A DNA stretch of 64,000 nucleotides, from assembly GCA_030913685.1 (NCBI GenBank), contig CP133187.1, forward strand, positions 1,575,501-1,639,500, read 5' to 3'. The DNA is from Oscillospiraceae bacterium MB24-C1. GTDB taxonomy: Bacteria; Bacillota; Clostridia; Oscillospirales; Ruminococcaceae. Each line of letters starts with the position of its first letter. Within the stretch, counting starts at the first letter, position 1. Both the position numbers and the translations under genes were made by a program. Of the stretch, positions 9,899 through 18,530 are shown piece after piece. Under the pieces are notes generated by a model. That model ran no database searches. It was not told where the DNA came from and saw nothing but the letters and a program-made list of their open reading frames with translations.

Positions 9899-10540
9899 TT
9901 AAGCCTTCTGGCCCTTGACGGCGTCGGTGATGTAAACATAACCGCCCTTGGGGCCGGGGATCGCGCCGCGCAGCGCAATCAGATTGTTTTCTGCGTCAAC
10001 CTTGACAACATCAAGATTCTGTATGGTAACCTTGTCGGTGCCCATGTGTCCGGGCATCTTCTTGCCCTTGAAAATTCTCGATGGGCTGGAGTTTGCACCC
10101 ATGGAGCCCGCATGTCTGCCGACAGGGCCGGTACCGTGCGTAGCTTTGAGCGAGTGGTTGCCGTAACGCTTGATGGTGCCGGCAAAGCCCTTACCCTTGC
10201 TGGTGCCCGAGACGTCCACTTTGTCGCCGATGGCGAAAACGTCTGCTTTGATGATGTCTCCGACATTCATCTCGGCTGCACCCGCAAGCTTAAACTCGCG
10301 CAGTGTGCGCTTGGCAGCAACGTCAGATTTGACAAAATGTCCCTTCATGGGTTTGTTCACGTGCTTGTCCGAGACCTCGCCGAAACCGATCTGCACGGAT
10401 TCATATCCGTCGTTTTCGGTCGTCTTCTTCTGAACGACGACGCAGGGACCCGCCTCAATGACAGTGACCGGGATGAAGCTGCCGTTCTCATCGAACAACT
10501 GAGTCATGCCGAGTTTTTTGCCGATGATTGCTTTTTGCAT
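9899..10540 (-). CDS. rplC: 50S ribosomal protein L3
   Basis: Early-assembly large-subunit protein, 213 residues. It begins [20 protein letters not shown] and contains the central signature of the family, [21 protein letters not shown] 108-base spacer separates it from rpsJ. The spacer has a short CGCG stem, but no clear promoter or terminator was recognised. Confidence 0.98.
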   Translation of the reverse strand: MQKAIIGKKLGMTQLFDENGSFIPVTVIEAGPCVVVQKKTTENDGYESVQIGFGEVSDKHVNKPMKGHFVKSDVAAKRTLREFKLAGAAEMNVGDIIKADVFAIGDKVDVSGTSKGKGFAGTIKRYGNHSLKATHGTGPVGRHAGSMGANSSPSRIFKGKKMPGHMGTDKVTIQNLDVVKVDAENNLIALRGAIPGPKGGYVYITDAVKGQKA

Positions 10541-10648
10541 TTGATTTTTTCCTCCTTTGGTTATTGGTTGACCGGTCTTACAAAGACTTCGCCAACATTA
10601 CCTTTGCGCGCAAAATTCGCGACGCATGTATCAAGTTCTAATATAGGA

Positions 10649-10960
10649 TTAGAGCTTGATCTCGATCTCGACGCCCGCGGGGAGCTCGAGGCCGGTAAGC
10701 GCTTCCACCGTCTTGTTGGACGGACGGAGAATGTCGATGAGACGCTTGTGGGTTCTCATCTCAAACTGTTCGCGGGAATCCTTGTACTTGTGGACCGCGC
10801 GCAGAATGGTAACAACGTCCTTGTCGGTGGGCAGCGGAATCGGACCGGAAACCTTGGCGCCAGTGCGCTTTGCGGTTTCAACAATCTTCTCAGCTGCTGC
10901 ATCGACCAACTGATGGTCATAGCCTCTTACACGGATACGGATTTTTTCTTTGACTGCCAT
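10649..10960 (-). CDS. rpsJ: 30S ribosomal protein S10
   Basis: Small-subunit protein, also the NusE component of transcription antitermination complexes. 103 residues, starting [16 protein letters not shown], with [18 protein letters not shown] and [18 protein letters not shown]. It is the first gene of the operon and follows a 270-nt untranslated leader. A GGGAGGCG-type ribosome site precedes the ATG. Confidence 0.98.
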   Translation of the reverse strand: MAVKEKIRIRVRGYDHQLVDAAAEKIVETAKRTGAKVSGPIPLPTDKDVVTILRAVHKYKDSREQFEMRTHKRLIDILRPSNKTVEALTGLELPAGVEIEIKL

Positions 10961-11234
10961 TTTTCATCGCCTCCCGTATTTTGTTATCAGAGGCGCCCCT
11001 TTTCAATCCACTGTGCCGTGTGTTTTCTATTTTTGCCTGCAAAAAACCGGTTAAACCGCAAGACGCAGTTTAGCCGGGTAGGCACAATGTTCCTCACACA
11101 AACTTGTAGGCAGGTCACCCTGCCATATGGGGTTTGATGGGTCGCCCGGTTTAAAATCGGACATACTCCGCGGAAATTCCCCGCCTCAAAGGGCGGCCAC
11201 CTCCCGCATCAACGCATATCTCAGCAGTCACGCA
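10961..11234 (-). promoter_or_regulatory. Long 5' leader of the S10 operon, candidate attenuator
   Basis: About 270 untranslated bases separate the predicted transcription start (near 11234) from rpsJ. The RNA can form CCGCC/GGCGG and GGCAGG-GUGA-CCUGCC hairpins, then a strong 13-pair stem (11047-11077) followed by six U residues. An upstream segment (11147-11154) is perfectly complementary for eight bases to the 3' arm of that stem (11051-11058), so an alternative pairing could disrupt the terminator. The r-protein leader role is an inference. Confidence 0.5.
11041..11077 (-). terminator. Intrinsic terminator hairpin inside the rpsJ leader
   Basis: On the minus strand a stem of 13 pairs with one C-A mismatch and a GUCUU loop is followed directly by six U. 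It lies about 85 bases before the rpsJ start, within the transcript. The layout fits attenuation rather than the end of a gene. Confidence 0.6.
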
Positions 11235-11240
11235 AGGTAT

Positions 11241-11269
11241 ATATTATCACAGCAAAACGGCATTTGCAA
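11241..11269 (-). promoter_or_regulatory. Sigma-A promoter of the S10-spc operon
   Basis: On the minus strand TTGCAA (11264-11269), 17 bases, then TAATAT (11241-11246). It is the only good match upstream of rpsJ and predicts a start near 11234. Confidence 0.6.
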
Positions 11270-11451
11270 GCATTTTTTCATGTTTTTTAAAATTTATTTG
11301 CGTTAAAATGCCTGGTAATTTTTTTCACTGTAAGATACCCTAATTTTAACCGGATAGACCAAATAAATTCATTTTTTTACCTTTGAAGTTAAAATTTATA
11401 ATCTTTTAGTATATCATGATGTGAAAATTACAAAAAATGTTATATCCTAAA
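11270..11451. other. AT-rich intergenic stretch, nothing recognised
   Basis: Runs of A and T between the S10 promoter and the terminator of the YbjQ-like gene. No open frame with a ribosome site and no repeat was seen. Confidence 0.5.
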
Positions 11452-11489
11452 ATGATTTGCCCTTCAGTTAACGCCGATGGGCAAATCAT
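11452..11489 (-). terminator. Terminator of the YbjQ-like gene
   Basis: Perfect 11-pair inverted repeat (11452-11462 with 11479-11489) 26 bases past the stop codon. On the minus strand it is followed by TTT, a weak U-run. Confidence 0.55.
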
Positions 11490-11515
11490 CTTGACCTAAA
11501 TCAGCATTTACGCGC

Positions 11516-11902
11516 TCATAAAAATTTGACAGCTGTGCCGTACATTTGAAGATAAAAGAACGCAAAACCGTTTGTGTCCATGTCGATATCCTGCCGCATG
11601 CAAATAATGGCGTCTGCCCCCACCATTTCCCCACGCTTTTTCAGTTCCTCAGTCGCAATGAAAAATGCCTTTTCAAAGTCACTTTGCCCAACCGACCATT
11701 CACCGTATAAAAAGCCCCAATCGGTTCTATCGCCTGACATGCTTCCCTGCTTCTTCATTTGCGCAATTTCAGACTGATATTGTGCCACTAGTTTACTTAA
11801 TGCACTACCGAATATACCTTTGTTAGAGACCTGAAAATAGACCGGGCCCAAAATTTCATAGGGTCGGCCAATATCGCCGGTGGTTACAATAACCTTACTC
11901 AT
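11516..11902 (-). CDS. YbjQ-like (heavy-metal-binding-domain fold) protein
   Basis: Function unknown. The 128 residues begin MSKVIVTTGDIGRPYEILGPVYF and end in a GADAIICM...YGTAVKF block. This resembles the YbjQ/UPF0145 family (opening IVTTT..IPGYEI, closing GADAVIGVRF..YGTAV), whose Pfam name mentions heavy metals although no function is established. Here a charged insert (about residues 40-85, with QMKKQGSMSGDRTDW) makes it longer than the roughly 105-residue family norm. It stands alone, with its own terminator. The family assignment is from visual similarity only. Confidence 0.7.
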   Translation of the reverse strand: MSKVIVTTGDIGRPYEILGPVYFQVSNKGIFGSALSKLVAQYQSEIAQMKKQGSMSGDRTDWGFLYGEWSVGQSDFEKAFFIATEELKKRGEMVGADAIICMRQDIDMDTNGFAFFYLQMYGTAVKFL

Positions 11903-11986
11903 AAAACTGACACCATCCTTTTTTGTCTAGCAGCTGTAGCATTCAATTGCTTTTTTGTTTACGCCACTGCCAGAAAATCGTCTGCC

Positions 11987-13012
11987 TCACAGCATAGACG
12001 CGCCCTCTTCCAGCCAGTTATAATCCACCTCGTGACGCGGCGGGCGAGCCAAAAGCGCCTCCACAGCTTGCTTTGCGGTAGTCTGACCTTTGATTAGGCT
12101 GTATATTTGACTGGTAATAGGCATGTCCACACCAAGCTTTTGCGAAAGTTCATAGGCGCAGATGGCCGCAGTAATACCCTCCACCGTCATTCCCACTTTT
12201 TCAACGGCCTCATCCACCGTACAGCCTTCGCCGACATAAAGCCCGCAACGGCGATTGCGTGAATGCATTGAGCAACAGGTAACAATGAGGTCGCCTACGC
12301 CCGAAAGCCCAGCGAAGGTCTCCCTTTTGGCACCCATCTTGACGCCCATGCGCGCGATTTCGGTAAGGCCACGGGTCATCAGTGCCGCCTTGGTGTTGTC
12401 ACCGCCACCCATGCCGTCGACGACGCCCGCAGCAAATGCAATGACATTTTTAAGCGCGCCACCAAGTTCTACCCCGACAACATCATCGCTGGTGTAGATG
12501 CGTATATGAGTCTGAACTGTCAAATCCTGAATCTTCTGTGCCGCAGCCAGCGATTTGCTGGCCGCTACCAGCACCGTGGGTATACCCTGTGAAATCTCCT
12601 CGGCGTGGGAAGGGCCGGACAGTGCGACAAAACTATTCTCAGGCAGTTCCTGCGCCACCACCTCATGTAGCGGCAACAACGTTTTAGGCTCCAATCCTTT
12701 GGAGGTACAGGCTACCGGAATGTCATTAGAAAGCTTTCCCGCCAACTGTTTGGCTGCACCGCGCACACCGACTGTCGGGGTCGCAATGATGACCGCGTCG
12801 GCGGACTCTACACCATCCACTGTATCCACAATACACACTGATTCGGGTATTTTAACCCCCTTTAACAGCTGCACATGTTCACGCGCCTGGCGAATTCTAT
12901 CATTTTCTTCCTTATTCCATCCCCAGAGCCACACCTCGTGTCCCACATTCGACATAGCCACCGCCATTGCGGTGCCCATGCCCCCCGCGCCTAAGATATA
13001 TAATTTTGCCAT
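11987..13012 (-). CDS. gpsA: NAD(P)H-dependent glycerol-3-phosphate dehydrogenase
   Basis: Makes sn-glycerol 3-phosphate from dihydroxyacetone phosphate for phospholipid synthesis, in the cytoplasm. 341 residues, the family length. Near the N-terminus it has the Rossmann motif GAGGMGTAMA (8-17), then VALSGPSHAEE and the catalytic-lysine region GGALKNVIAFAAG (about 185-197). The C-terminal helical domain follows. It is downstream of der, a neighbourhood common in Firmicutes, but here an unrelated membrane-protein gene lies between the two. Confidence 0.97.
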   Translation of the reverse strand: MAKLYILGAGGMGTAMAVAMSNVGHEVWLWGWNKEENDRIRQAREHVQLLKGVKIPESVCIVDTVDGVESADAVIIATPTVGVRGAAKQLAGKLSNDIPVACTSKGLEPKTLLPLHEVVAQELPENSFVALSGPSHAEEISQGIPTVLVAASKSLAAAQKIQDLTVQTHIRIYTSDDVVGVELGGALKNVIAFAAGVVDGMGGGDNTKAALMTRGLTEIARMGVKMGAKRETFAGLSGVGDLIVTCCSMHSRNRRCGLYVGEGCTVDEAVEKVGMTVEGITAAICAYELSQKLGVDMPITSQIYSLIKGQTTAKQAVEALLARPPRHEVDYNWLEEGASML

Positions 13013-13141
13013 TAAATGGTTCCTCCTGCTTTATTACTCCCGTACTAGTCTACCCTAATATCACTTATTCTACATAATGCAACATAACGATTACGGCTTC
13101 TGATATTGTAATAGTGCTATCCAGCAATGTCAAACCATCAC

Positions 13142-13306
13142 CTAAGCCATATCGCCATTGATCCACGAGTCCTTGTAATTGATCTCAGTACCGCAGTATT
13201 GACAATAGCGCCTTTACTATCATAATTGTCATCCTCCACTGTATACCACCACACCCTGGTAGATGCTTCTTCCCACAGTCCCTTGTGATAACATTTATTC
13301 CGCAAC
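13142..13306 (-). pseudogene. Possible remnant of a zinc-ribbon protein gene
   Basis: Between gpsA and the zinc-ribbon membrane protein, two overlapping minus-strand frames read like protein. One gives a stretch with WWYTVEDDNYDSKGAIV. A shifted frame gives CQYCGTEINYKDSWINGDMA and then a stop at 13142-13144. A CxxCG zinc-knuckle directly after a frame change suggests a decayed gene, but the segment is short and coincidence is possible. Confidence 0.25.
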
Positions 13307-14299
13307 CTAATCCTCGAACGCACCATTCATCAAGACAAACGCCTGCGGCTGGTCGGAAAAGTTTATACAAATGCCACGCATACGCACCTCGGTATCCGGT
13401 TCAATCTGCTCAAGACGATCAAACAATGCGGGGTCCAGAACAAACACATAGCAAGCGCCATCTTTTTGGCCAATTTTGACCAAACGTATCTGCCCATTGT
13501 CAGAAGATGACACCTCGACAAACGGTCCGGTTACGGTAAATTCTTTTCCCTCCTGCTGTGCTACCCAGCCTTCTGGGTCATCGCCCTTTGCCTCGATAAT
13601 TTTTTCAGGGGTAAGGTGTAGTTCCTCGTCAAGATCATCTGTTAAATTGGTTTCTTCACTCGGCACAACTGCGCCCTGTTCTTCAAGTGGCTCACCGCTT
13701 ATTTCTACCAGACAATAGGACTCGATATTGTGCCCATTCCCAATTTCAAATTTCAGTTCAACCACTTCGCCAGGCTCAATATCCCGTTGCAACGACGCGC
13801 TGCTTGAACCGACATAATGCCCCGAGGTATCAAAGAATTTCACATTTCCGCCCACGCCGGTGCAAATAACATCACTGATATTCTCAACGGCGCACACCAG
13901 CAGGATTTTATCCCCTTCTCGTTGTGCCGTTATCTCTTTGTTCAAAATAATATACGAATTATCAGGAGCCATCGCCGGCAGCCCAATTAAGGGCATTTCA
14001 TCTTGTTGGCGCCGTTCATCTAGTACGCTCATCTCAATTTGCAGTGCAGACTCACGTTCAGCTTTTGTTGTGAATACACTCCAGTTTTCAGCATTGAAAC
14101 TTGAGACGACGATGTAGGCTACCAGCGTACCCACCATAATTAGTCCAACGATAATTAAAACAGCAGCCAGCCACAGGGCGCCTACCGGCACCGCCGGTGC
14201 TTTTTGCGGCGATGACAAAATTTCGTCCCCACAGTTATGGCGCATTTTTTCTTCTGCCGTAATTGGTTTTGCACATTTAGAACAATGCCGTTCTTCCAT
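13307..14299 (-). CDS. Zinc-ribbon membrane-anchored protein with OB-fold-like C-terminus
   Basis: Not recognised as a named gene; 330 residues. Residues 1-24 hold a CSKC pair and a second Cys that together resemble a small zinc ribbon. One membrane segment follows (about 39-68), so most of the chain is probably outside the cell. The next region (about 105-210) resembles FxLYD-type beta domains (IEPGEVVELKFEI). The last 100 residues (from HLTPEKIIEA) look like the tRNA_anti-like OB fold found in Gram-positive membrane proteins. The start follows a GAGGTGG site. It lies between der and gpsA on the same strand, behind a terminator. Confidence 0.75.
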   Translation of the reverse strand: MEERHCSKCAKPITAEEKMRHNCGDEILSSPQKAPAVPVGALWLAAVLIIVGLIMVGTLVAYIVVSSFNAENWSVFTTKAERESALQIEMSVLDERRQQDEMPLIGLPAMAPDNSYIILNKEITAQREGDKILLVCAVENISDVICTGVGGNVKFFDTSGHYVGSSSASLQRDIEPGEVVELKFEIGNGHNIESYCLVEISGEPLEEQGAVVPSEETNLTDDLDEELHLTPEKIIEAKGDDPEGWVAQQEGKEFTVTGPFVEVSSSDNGQIRLVKIGQKDGACYVFVLDPALFDRLEQIEPDTEVRMRGICINFSDQPQAFVLMNGAFED

Positions 14300-14386
14300 T
14301 TTACCACCTCATATTCAAGCGCATCATTTCTGACGGCCATGATAAATCCCCAAGTTATAATACCAAACGCAACCAGCAAAAACAAG

Positions 14387-14418
14387 GAGCCGACACCACC
14401 TTTTTATGGTATCGGCTC
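14387..14418 (-). terminator. Terminator after der
   Basis: A GAGCCGA/TCGGCTC stem extended by CACCA/TGGTA with one mismatch. On the minus strand it is followed by CTTGTTTTTG. It lies 18 bases past the der stop codon. Confidence 0.6.
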
Positions 14419-14435
14419 GATTTATAGCATAATAA

Positions 14436-15755
14436 CTATTCTCCGCGCTCGCGGGCAATGATGCGCACTGGTGTACCCTGAAGCCCAAACGATTCTCTAA
14501 TCTGATTTTCAAGGTAACGCTGGTACGAAAAATGGAACAGATCTTTCTTGTTGACAAAGCAGACAAAGGTTGGCGGACGGGTGGACGGCTGAGTAATATA
14601 ATAAATTTTCAGCCGCTTACCTTTGTCAGAGGGCGGCTGCACACGGGCCGTCGCATGCGCCAGTAGGTCGTTAAGTGCGCCGGTAGTGACGCGCATAGCA
14701 TTGTTAGCAGAAACTTGATTGATCATTTCAAACAGCTTATCGACGCGCTGACCAGTCTTGGCCGATATGAAGATAAACTGCACATAGCTCATAAACGAAA
14801 AATCGTTTTCAAGCTTTCGCTGATATTCGATCATAGTCTTGTCGTCTTTCTCGACAGCATCCCACTTGTTCACTGCGACAATGCAGCCCTTGCCCTGCTC
14901 ATGGGCATAGCCCGCAATTTTGGAATCCTGCTCGGTGAAACCCTCAAGCGCATCAATCATGATGACGCAAACCTCGGCGCGATCAACCGCCATATAGGCA
15001 CGTAGCACTGAATAATGCTCAATCGACTCAGTCACCTTATTTTTGCGGCGGATGCCCGCAGTGTCGATGAACAAATATTTTCCGTGGTCGTTATCCACTT
15101 CGGTGTCGGTGGCATCGCGAGTTGTACCCGCGATATCTGAGACGATCACCCGTTCTTCGCCCGCAATGCGATTGATAATGGACGACTTACCGACATTTGG
15201 CTTGCCGATGACCGCTACCGCAATGCGATCACTCTCAACAGGCTCGTGGTTAGAAAAATCAATATGCTCACACACGACATCGAGTAAATCACCGGTGCCA
15301 TGGCCATGCAATGATGAGACGGCAATGGGATCCCCTAGTCCGAGGTTATAAAACTCGTAGAAATCAGGCGGCGGGTCACCCACCTGATCACATTTGTTGA
15401 CGCACAGCACAATCGGCTTAGAGCTTTTAAGCAGCATTGACGCAACCTCTTGGTCGGTTGCGGTCACACCGCTTCTCAGATCAACCACCAAGATAATCAC
15501 CTCGGCGTTATCGATGGCCAACTGAGCCTGCCTGCGCATCTGAGAAAGTATAATGTCATCCGAAAAAGGCTCAATGCCGCCGGTATCCACCAGCATAAGC
15601 TCTTTGCCCAACCACTCGCAGGGTGCATAAATTCGGTCGCGGGTCACGCCGGGCGTGTCCTCCACGATGGCGAGTCGCTTGCCCGTCAGCTTATTAAACA
15701 GTGTCGATTTCCCCACATTTGGGCGGCCGACAACAGCCACAACAGGTTTTGACAT
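14436..15755 (-). CDS. der: Ribosome-assembly GTPase Der (EngA)
   Basis: Tandem-domain GTPase needed for 50S subunit maturation; 439 residues, the usual size. The first G domain has GRPNVGKST (8-16) and DTGG; the second has GKPNVGKSS (near 183) with DTAG and NKWD. A C-terminal KH-like domain follows. It starts 19 bases after the DUF512 protein gene and probably shares its transcript, a common Firmicutes pairing. Confidence 0.98.
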   Translation of the reverse strand: MSKPVVAVVGRPNVGKSTLFNKLTGKRLAIVEDTPGVTRDRIYAPCEWLGKELMLVDTGGIEPFSDDIILSQMRRQAQLAIDNAEVIILVVDLRSGVTATDQEVASMLLKSSKPIVLCVNKCDQVGDPPPDFYEFYNLGLGDPIAVSSLHGHGTGDLLDVVCEHIDFSNHEPVESDRIAVAVIGKPNVGKSSIINRIAGEERVIVSDIAGTTRDATDTEVDNDHGKYLFIDTAGIRRKNKVTESIEHYSVLRAYMAVDRAEVCVIMIDALEGFTEQDSKIAGYAHEQGKGCIVAVNKWDAVEKDDKTMIEYQRKLENDFSFMSYVQFIFISAKTGQRVDKLFEMINQVSANNAMRVTTGALNDLLAHATARVQPPSDKGKRLKIYYITQPSTRPPTFVCFVNKKDLFHFSYQRYLENQIRESFGLQGTPVRIIARERGE

Positions 15756-15773
15756 GAGCTTTACGCCTCCTTT

Positions 15774-17072
15774 CTATTCTACCAGCGCCTCAGCTAGTGA
15801 AGCGCCGTCGTCCTGCACCACCTTAACCGGAATATCCAATGCCTTTGACACATCTTCCGGGGTGGTGTCGTCTAAAAATTTATCCTGCTCCCGCCTGAGC
15901 ATACAGGAAGGGATGATAAGCAGGTCACCCAGCGGGCGGCCTTTAAGCTCGGTGATGATGTCGCTGCCGGTGACCAATCCTGTCACCGTGATGCGACCGC
16001 CGAAAAAACGGCTGGGTATCGGAAACACCTCAGCCTTTAACGCCGGGGCACACTCCTGCGCTTTAGCGCACAGCTTTTTTATTGAATCGCCCGCGGCAAC
16101 ACCGGTCGCTACCGATATGTGGCGCAGCGTTTCATCGGGTTCGAGCAGCGGCAGCAGGCTGCAAAACTCTAGTTCGGTGTTAGCGATCAGTCCTACACCA
16201 TTTTCAAGGTTAGCAAAATCGCCGTAATATTCCGCCGGGGGAATCGGCCGCTTTGCCAGCAGAAAAAATTCGTCGGCGGGGTAGCCCACCCGCATGCCGT
16301 GGCGCATAAACCAGCGATCAGCATATTTTTCAATGGTGTCGATGGTCTGTGCCGCCTCTTCTTGGGTAAAGGGAAGCAACGGCAGCAACCCCTCGCGGTA
16401 AGCAGTCAACCCCACCGGCACACAGGCAATGGACTGAATCTTGGGCACCAGTGGATCAAGATCCGAAAGGGTGCGTTCAAGCGCTGCACCATCATTATAC
16501 CCCGGACAGAGTACAAGCTGCGTATTAATTTTAATATTGCCTTCACACAGCCTGTAGAGTCGCCGCAAAGAGCTGCCCGCAAAGCGGTTGCGCATCATCT
16601 TGACCCGCAGCTCGGGGTCGGTGGTATGCACCGAAATGTTGATGGGGCTGATGTGCATGCGCAGAATCCTATCCACATCATGGTCGGTCAAATTGGTCAG
16701 CGTAATATAATTGCCGAACAAAAAGGATAGCCTATCGTCGTCATCCTTAAAATAGATACTCTCGCGCATACCCTGGGGGTTTTGATCAATAAAGCAGAAA
16801 ATACAGTTGTTCCGGCAACTGCGCTGCTTGTCCATCAGGTAGGTTTCAAACTCCAGCCCCAAGTCGTCATACTCGTCTTTTTTAACAGTAATATTGTAAG
16901 GGGCGCTACCGCGCATCAGCGAAAGAGTCAGCTGTTTGGCTGTCATATAAAAACGGTAATCAAGCACATCACCGATATCTTCATCGCCAATTTTAAGCAA
17001 CACATCGCCACTTTTTATGCCATGGCGCTGTGCGATGGAATTCGCCTCGACTCCCGATATTGTGACTGCCAT
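15774..17072 (-). CDS. DUF512-family radical SAM protein with PDZ-like N-terminus
   Basis: Function not established. 432 residues. The N-terminal 60 residues look like a PDZ domain (GIKSGDVLLKIGDEDI). A CRNNCIFC cluster motif (CxxxCxxC, near 85-92) predicts a 4Fe-4S cluster and radical SAM chemistry. The C-terminal DUF512 domain includes GYPADEFFLLA. The family is widespread in Clostridia and usually next to der, as here, which hints at a link to ribosome or GTPase biology. The start follows a GGGAGG site. Confidence 0.9.
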   Translation of the reverse strand: MAVTISGVEANSIAQRHGIKSGDVLLKIGDEDIGDVLDYRFYMTAKQLTLSLMRGSAPYNITVKKDEYDDLGLEFETYLMDKQRSCRNNCIFCFIDQNPQGMRESIYFKDDDDRLSFLFGNYITLTNLTDHDVDRILRMHISPINISVHTTDPELRVKMMRNRFAGSSLRRLYRLCEGNIKINTQLVLCPGYNDGAALERTLSDLDPLVPKIQSIACVPVGLTAYREGLLPLLPFTQEEAAQTIDTIEKYADRWFMRHGMRVGYPADEFFLLAKRPIPPAEYYGDFANLENGVGLIANTELEFCSLLPLLEPDETLRHISVATGVAAGDSIKKLCAKAQECAPALKAEVFPIPSRFFGGRITVTGLVTGSDIITELKGRPLGDLLIIPSCMLRREQDKFLDDTTPEDVSKALDIPVKVVQDDGASLAEALVE

Positions 17073-17120
17073 GATCTGCCTCCCTCACTCTGCAAAGTCC
17101 ACCCTCAAACCGCTTGATAT

Positions 17121-17156
17121 AAAAAAATAGAGGTGGAAAGCAGCTTCCCCCTCTAT
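17121..17156 (-). terminator. Terminator of the DUF177-rpmF operon
   Basis: Stem ATAGAGG...CCTCTAT with an inner GGAA/TTCC pairing (17127-17156). On the minus strand it is followed by at least six T (17121-17126). It separates rpmF from the DUF512-der operon. Confidence 0.7.
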
Positions 17157-17179
17157 CTTTCTCTTAAACGTGAGCGCTC

Positions 17180-17362
17180 TTACGCCTCTACCTTGACAAC
17201 TTCTTTGCCCTTGTAGAATCCGCACACGGAGCACACTCTATGCGGCATTTTCAGCTCACCGCACTGGGTGCACTTGGAAAGCGCAGGAGCATCCAGCTTC
17301 CAGACACTGGAGCGTCTTTTGTCTCTACGCGCTTTAGATACCTTTTTCTTCGGAACCGCCAT
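17180..17362 (-). CDS. rpmF: 50S ribosomal protein L32, zinc-binding
   Basis: Large-subunit protein of 60 residues, starting [17 protein letters not shown]. The cysteines at 31, 34, 44 and 47 form two CxxC pairs, so this is the zinc form. It follows the DUF177 gene by 15 bases, the classical yceD-rpmF pair, and ends before a strong terminator. Confidence 0.97.
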   Translation of the reverse strand: MAVPKKKVSKARRDKRRSSVWKLDAPALSKCTQCGELKMPHRVCSVCGFYKGKEVVKVEA

Positions 17363-17377
17363 CTTTACAGCACCTCC

Positions 17378-17878
17378 TTAGCCTTTCAGCAAATTTTTCA
17401 AAATGGCCATGCGGCTGTCACCCGATTCGGGCACGCAGCCACAATTAGTTGAGTTGAGATCCGCCCCACAGACAGGACACAACCCTTTGCAATCTTCTTT
17501 GCAAAGGAACACCTGCGGTAGGGAAAGTTGAAGATCCGCACCTGCGATCTCATCAAGCGCAAGAACCCCATCCGGGGCGGTTAAAAAAACGTCATCGAGC
17601 TCTACATCTTCAAGGCTAGCCACCACAGTATGGGTGAATTCCTTTTGAAAATTTTGCTCTGACTGCATCAGACAGCGATCACACTGAAAAGGCATCTTGC
17701 CGCTGATTTGGTAGCGCAGCGTTACAACGCCGGCACGGTTAAAAACCTCTCCCCTGACCGCCAGTGCATCAGGAAAAAGCTTTTCGCCATGCCTCATAAC
17801 CCAAGAAAGGTTAATATCGCCCGCAAAATCTTGCTTTTCACCGATGATGTCCAAAACCTGTTTGATCGAAATCTGCAT
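17378..17878 (-). CDS. DUF177 (YceD-type) protein, rpmF partner
   Basis: 166 residues. YceD-family proteins are linked to 23S rRNA processing or stability and are usually encoded just before rpmF, as here. The C-terminal region has CKEDCKGLCPVCG and a further CGC, a cysteine-rich signature of the Gram-positive members. The start at 17878 (MQISIKQVLDIIGE) lies six bases after GGAGA and is preferred to an upstream in-frame extension that runs into the promoter leader. Confidence 0.9.
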   Translation of the reverse strand: MQISIKQVLDIIGEKQDFAGDINLSWVMRHGEKLFPDALAVRGEVFNRAGVVTLRYQISGKMPFQCDRCLMQSEQNFQKEFTHTVVASLEDVELDDVFLTAPDGVLALDEIAGADLQLSLPQVFLCKEDCKGLCPVCGADLNSTNCGCVPESGDSRMAILKNLLKG

Positions 17879-17956
17879 GGTTCTCTCCTCATCTTTGGCT
17901 TTGCGTCCACCATTAGGGCGCAAAAAATATAATTGTAACGCGGGCGTTACCTGATT

Positions 17957-17985
17957 ATTATAGTGTCCAGATTTTTGTTTGTCAA
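17957..17985 (-). promoter_or_regulatory. Consensus sigma-A promoter of DUF177-rpmF
   Basis: On the minus strand TTGACA (17980-17985), exactly 17 bases, TATAAT (17957-17962): a perfect consensus. A GTAACG/CGTTAC hairpin lies in the short leader. Confidence 0.8.
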
Positions 17986-18037
17986 TAATTTTTGCGCCGA
18001 AAACCTTCGTTTCCGACGCAAAAATCGCACAAAGTGT

Positions 18038-18448
18038 TTAAATCTGGTATTGGCGGATTCTTTCGGCAAGCTCTTCCGGCTCGCAGGAAACTGTAAAGAC
18101 AATGGTCAATCCGTTGGCGGAGGTCAATTTATACAGCTTATCAATCATGTCAGCGAACCGCTCCTGGTTCTTACCGCAGATCCTAAAGGTTGCGTCGCAG
18201 AAAATATCGGTAATGTCATAGTTGCCGGCCATCAGTCCGCAAAGGAAGCCATAAAGCGCATCATAATCGCTGATTCCGTACTGCTCAACATCCACCAGAC
18301 GGACCTGATAGTTGAGGTCATAGGTCAGCTGAATACCCTTTTCTACGCAGACTACGTTTCCGTTTGAGGTTTTGACCGCATCGTTCGCCATCTGGATCAT
18401 GGCCTTGGTTTTTCCGGAGCCTTTGTGTCCAACGATAAGCTTTATCAT
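18038..18448 (-). CDS. Small P-loop ATPase-like protein, function unknown
   Basis: 136 residues with a Walker A motif GHKGSGKT at 7-14 and a plausible Walker B strand (DIFCDATF, near 82-89). The rest is too short for a known motor or kinase. Similar short ATP-binding proteins occur in Oscillospiraceae under vague labels. No substrate can be inferred. It lies between pgi and DUF177 with its own ribosome site. Confidence 0.75.
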   Translation of the reverse strand: MIKLIVGHKGSGKTKAMIQMANDAVKTSNGNVVCVEKGIQLTYDLNYQVRLVDVEQYGISDYDALYGFLCGLMAGNYDITDIFCDATFRICGKNQERFADMIDKLYKLTSANGLTIVFTVSCEPEELAERIRQYQI

Positions 18449-18530
18449 GATGTATTCCTCCCAGATTTTGGTTACTCATCCTTTTGGATCAGCTTCCACG
18501 TTTATTTTTGTAATGCCGGCTCACCGGTTT

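Noticed and set aside
229-11137. Long plus-strand frames within the ribosomal operon
   Set aside because: They are antisense shadows of biased codon use; none has a ribosome site or family match.
14182-14385. Open frame with a hydrophobic beginning overlapping the zinc-ribbon membrane protein
   Set aside because: Starts inside the der terminator, has no ribosome site, and overlaps the better supported gene in another frame.
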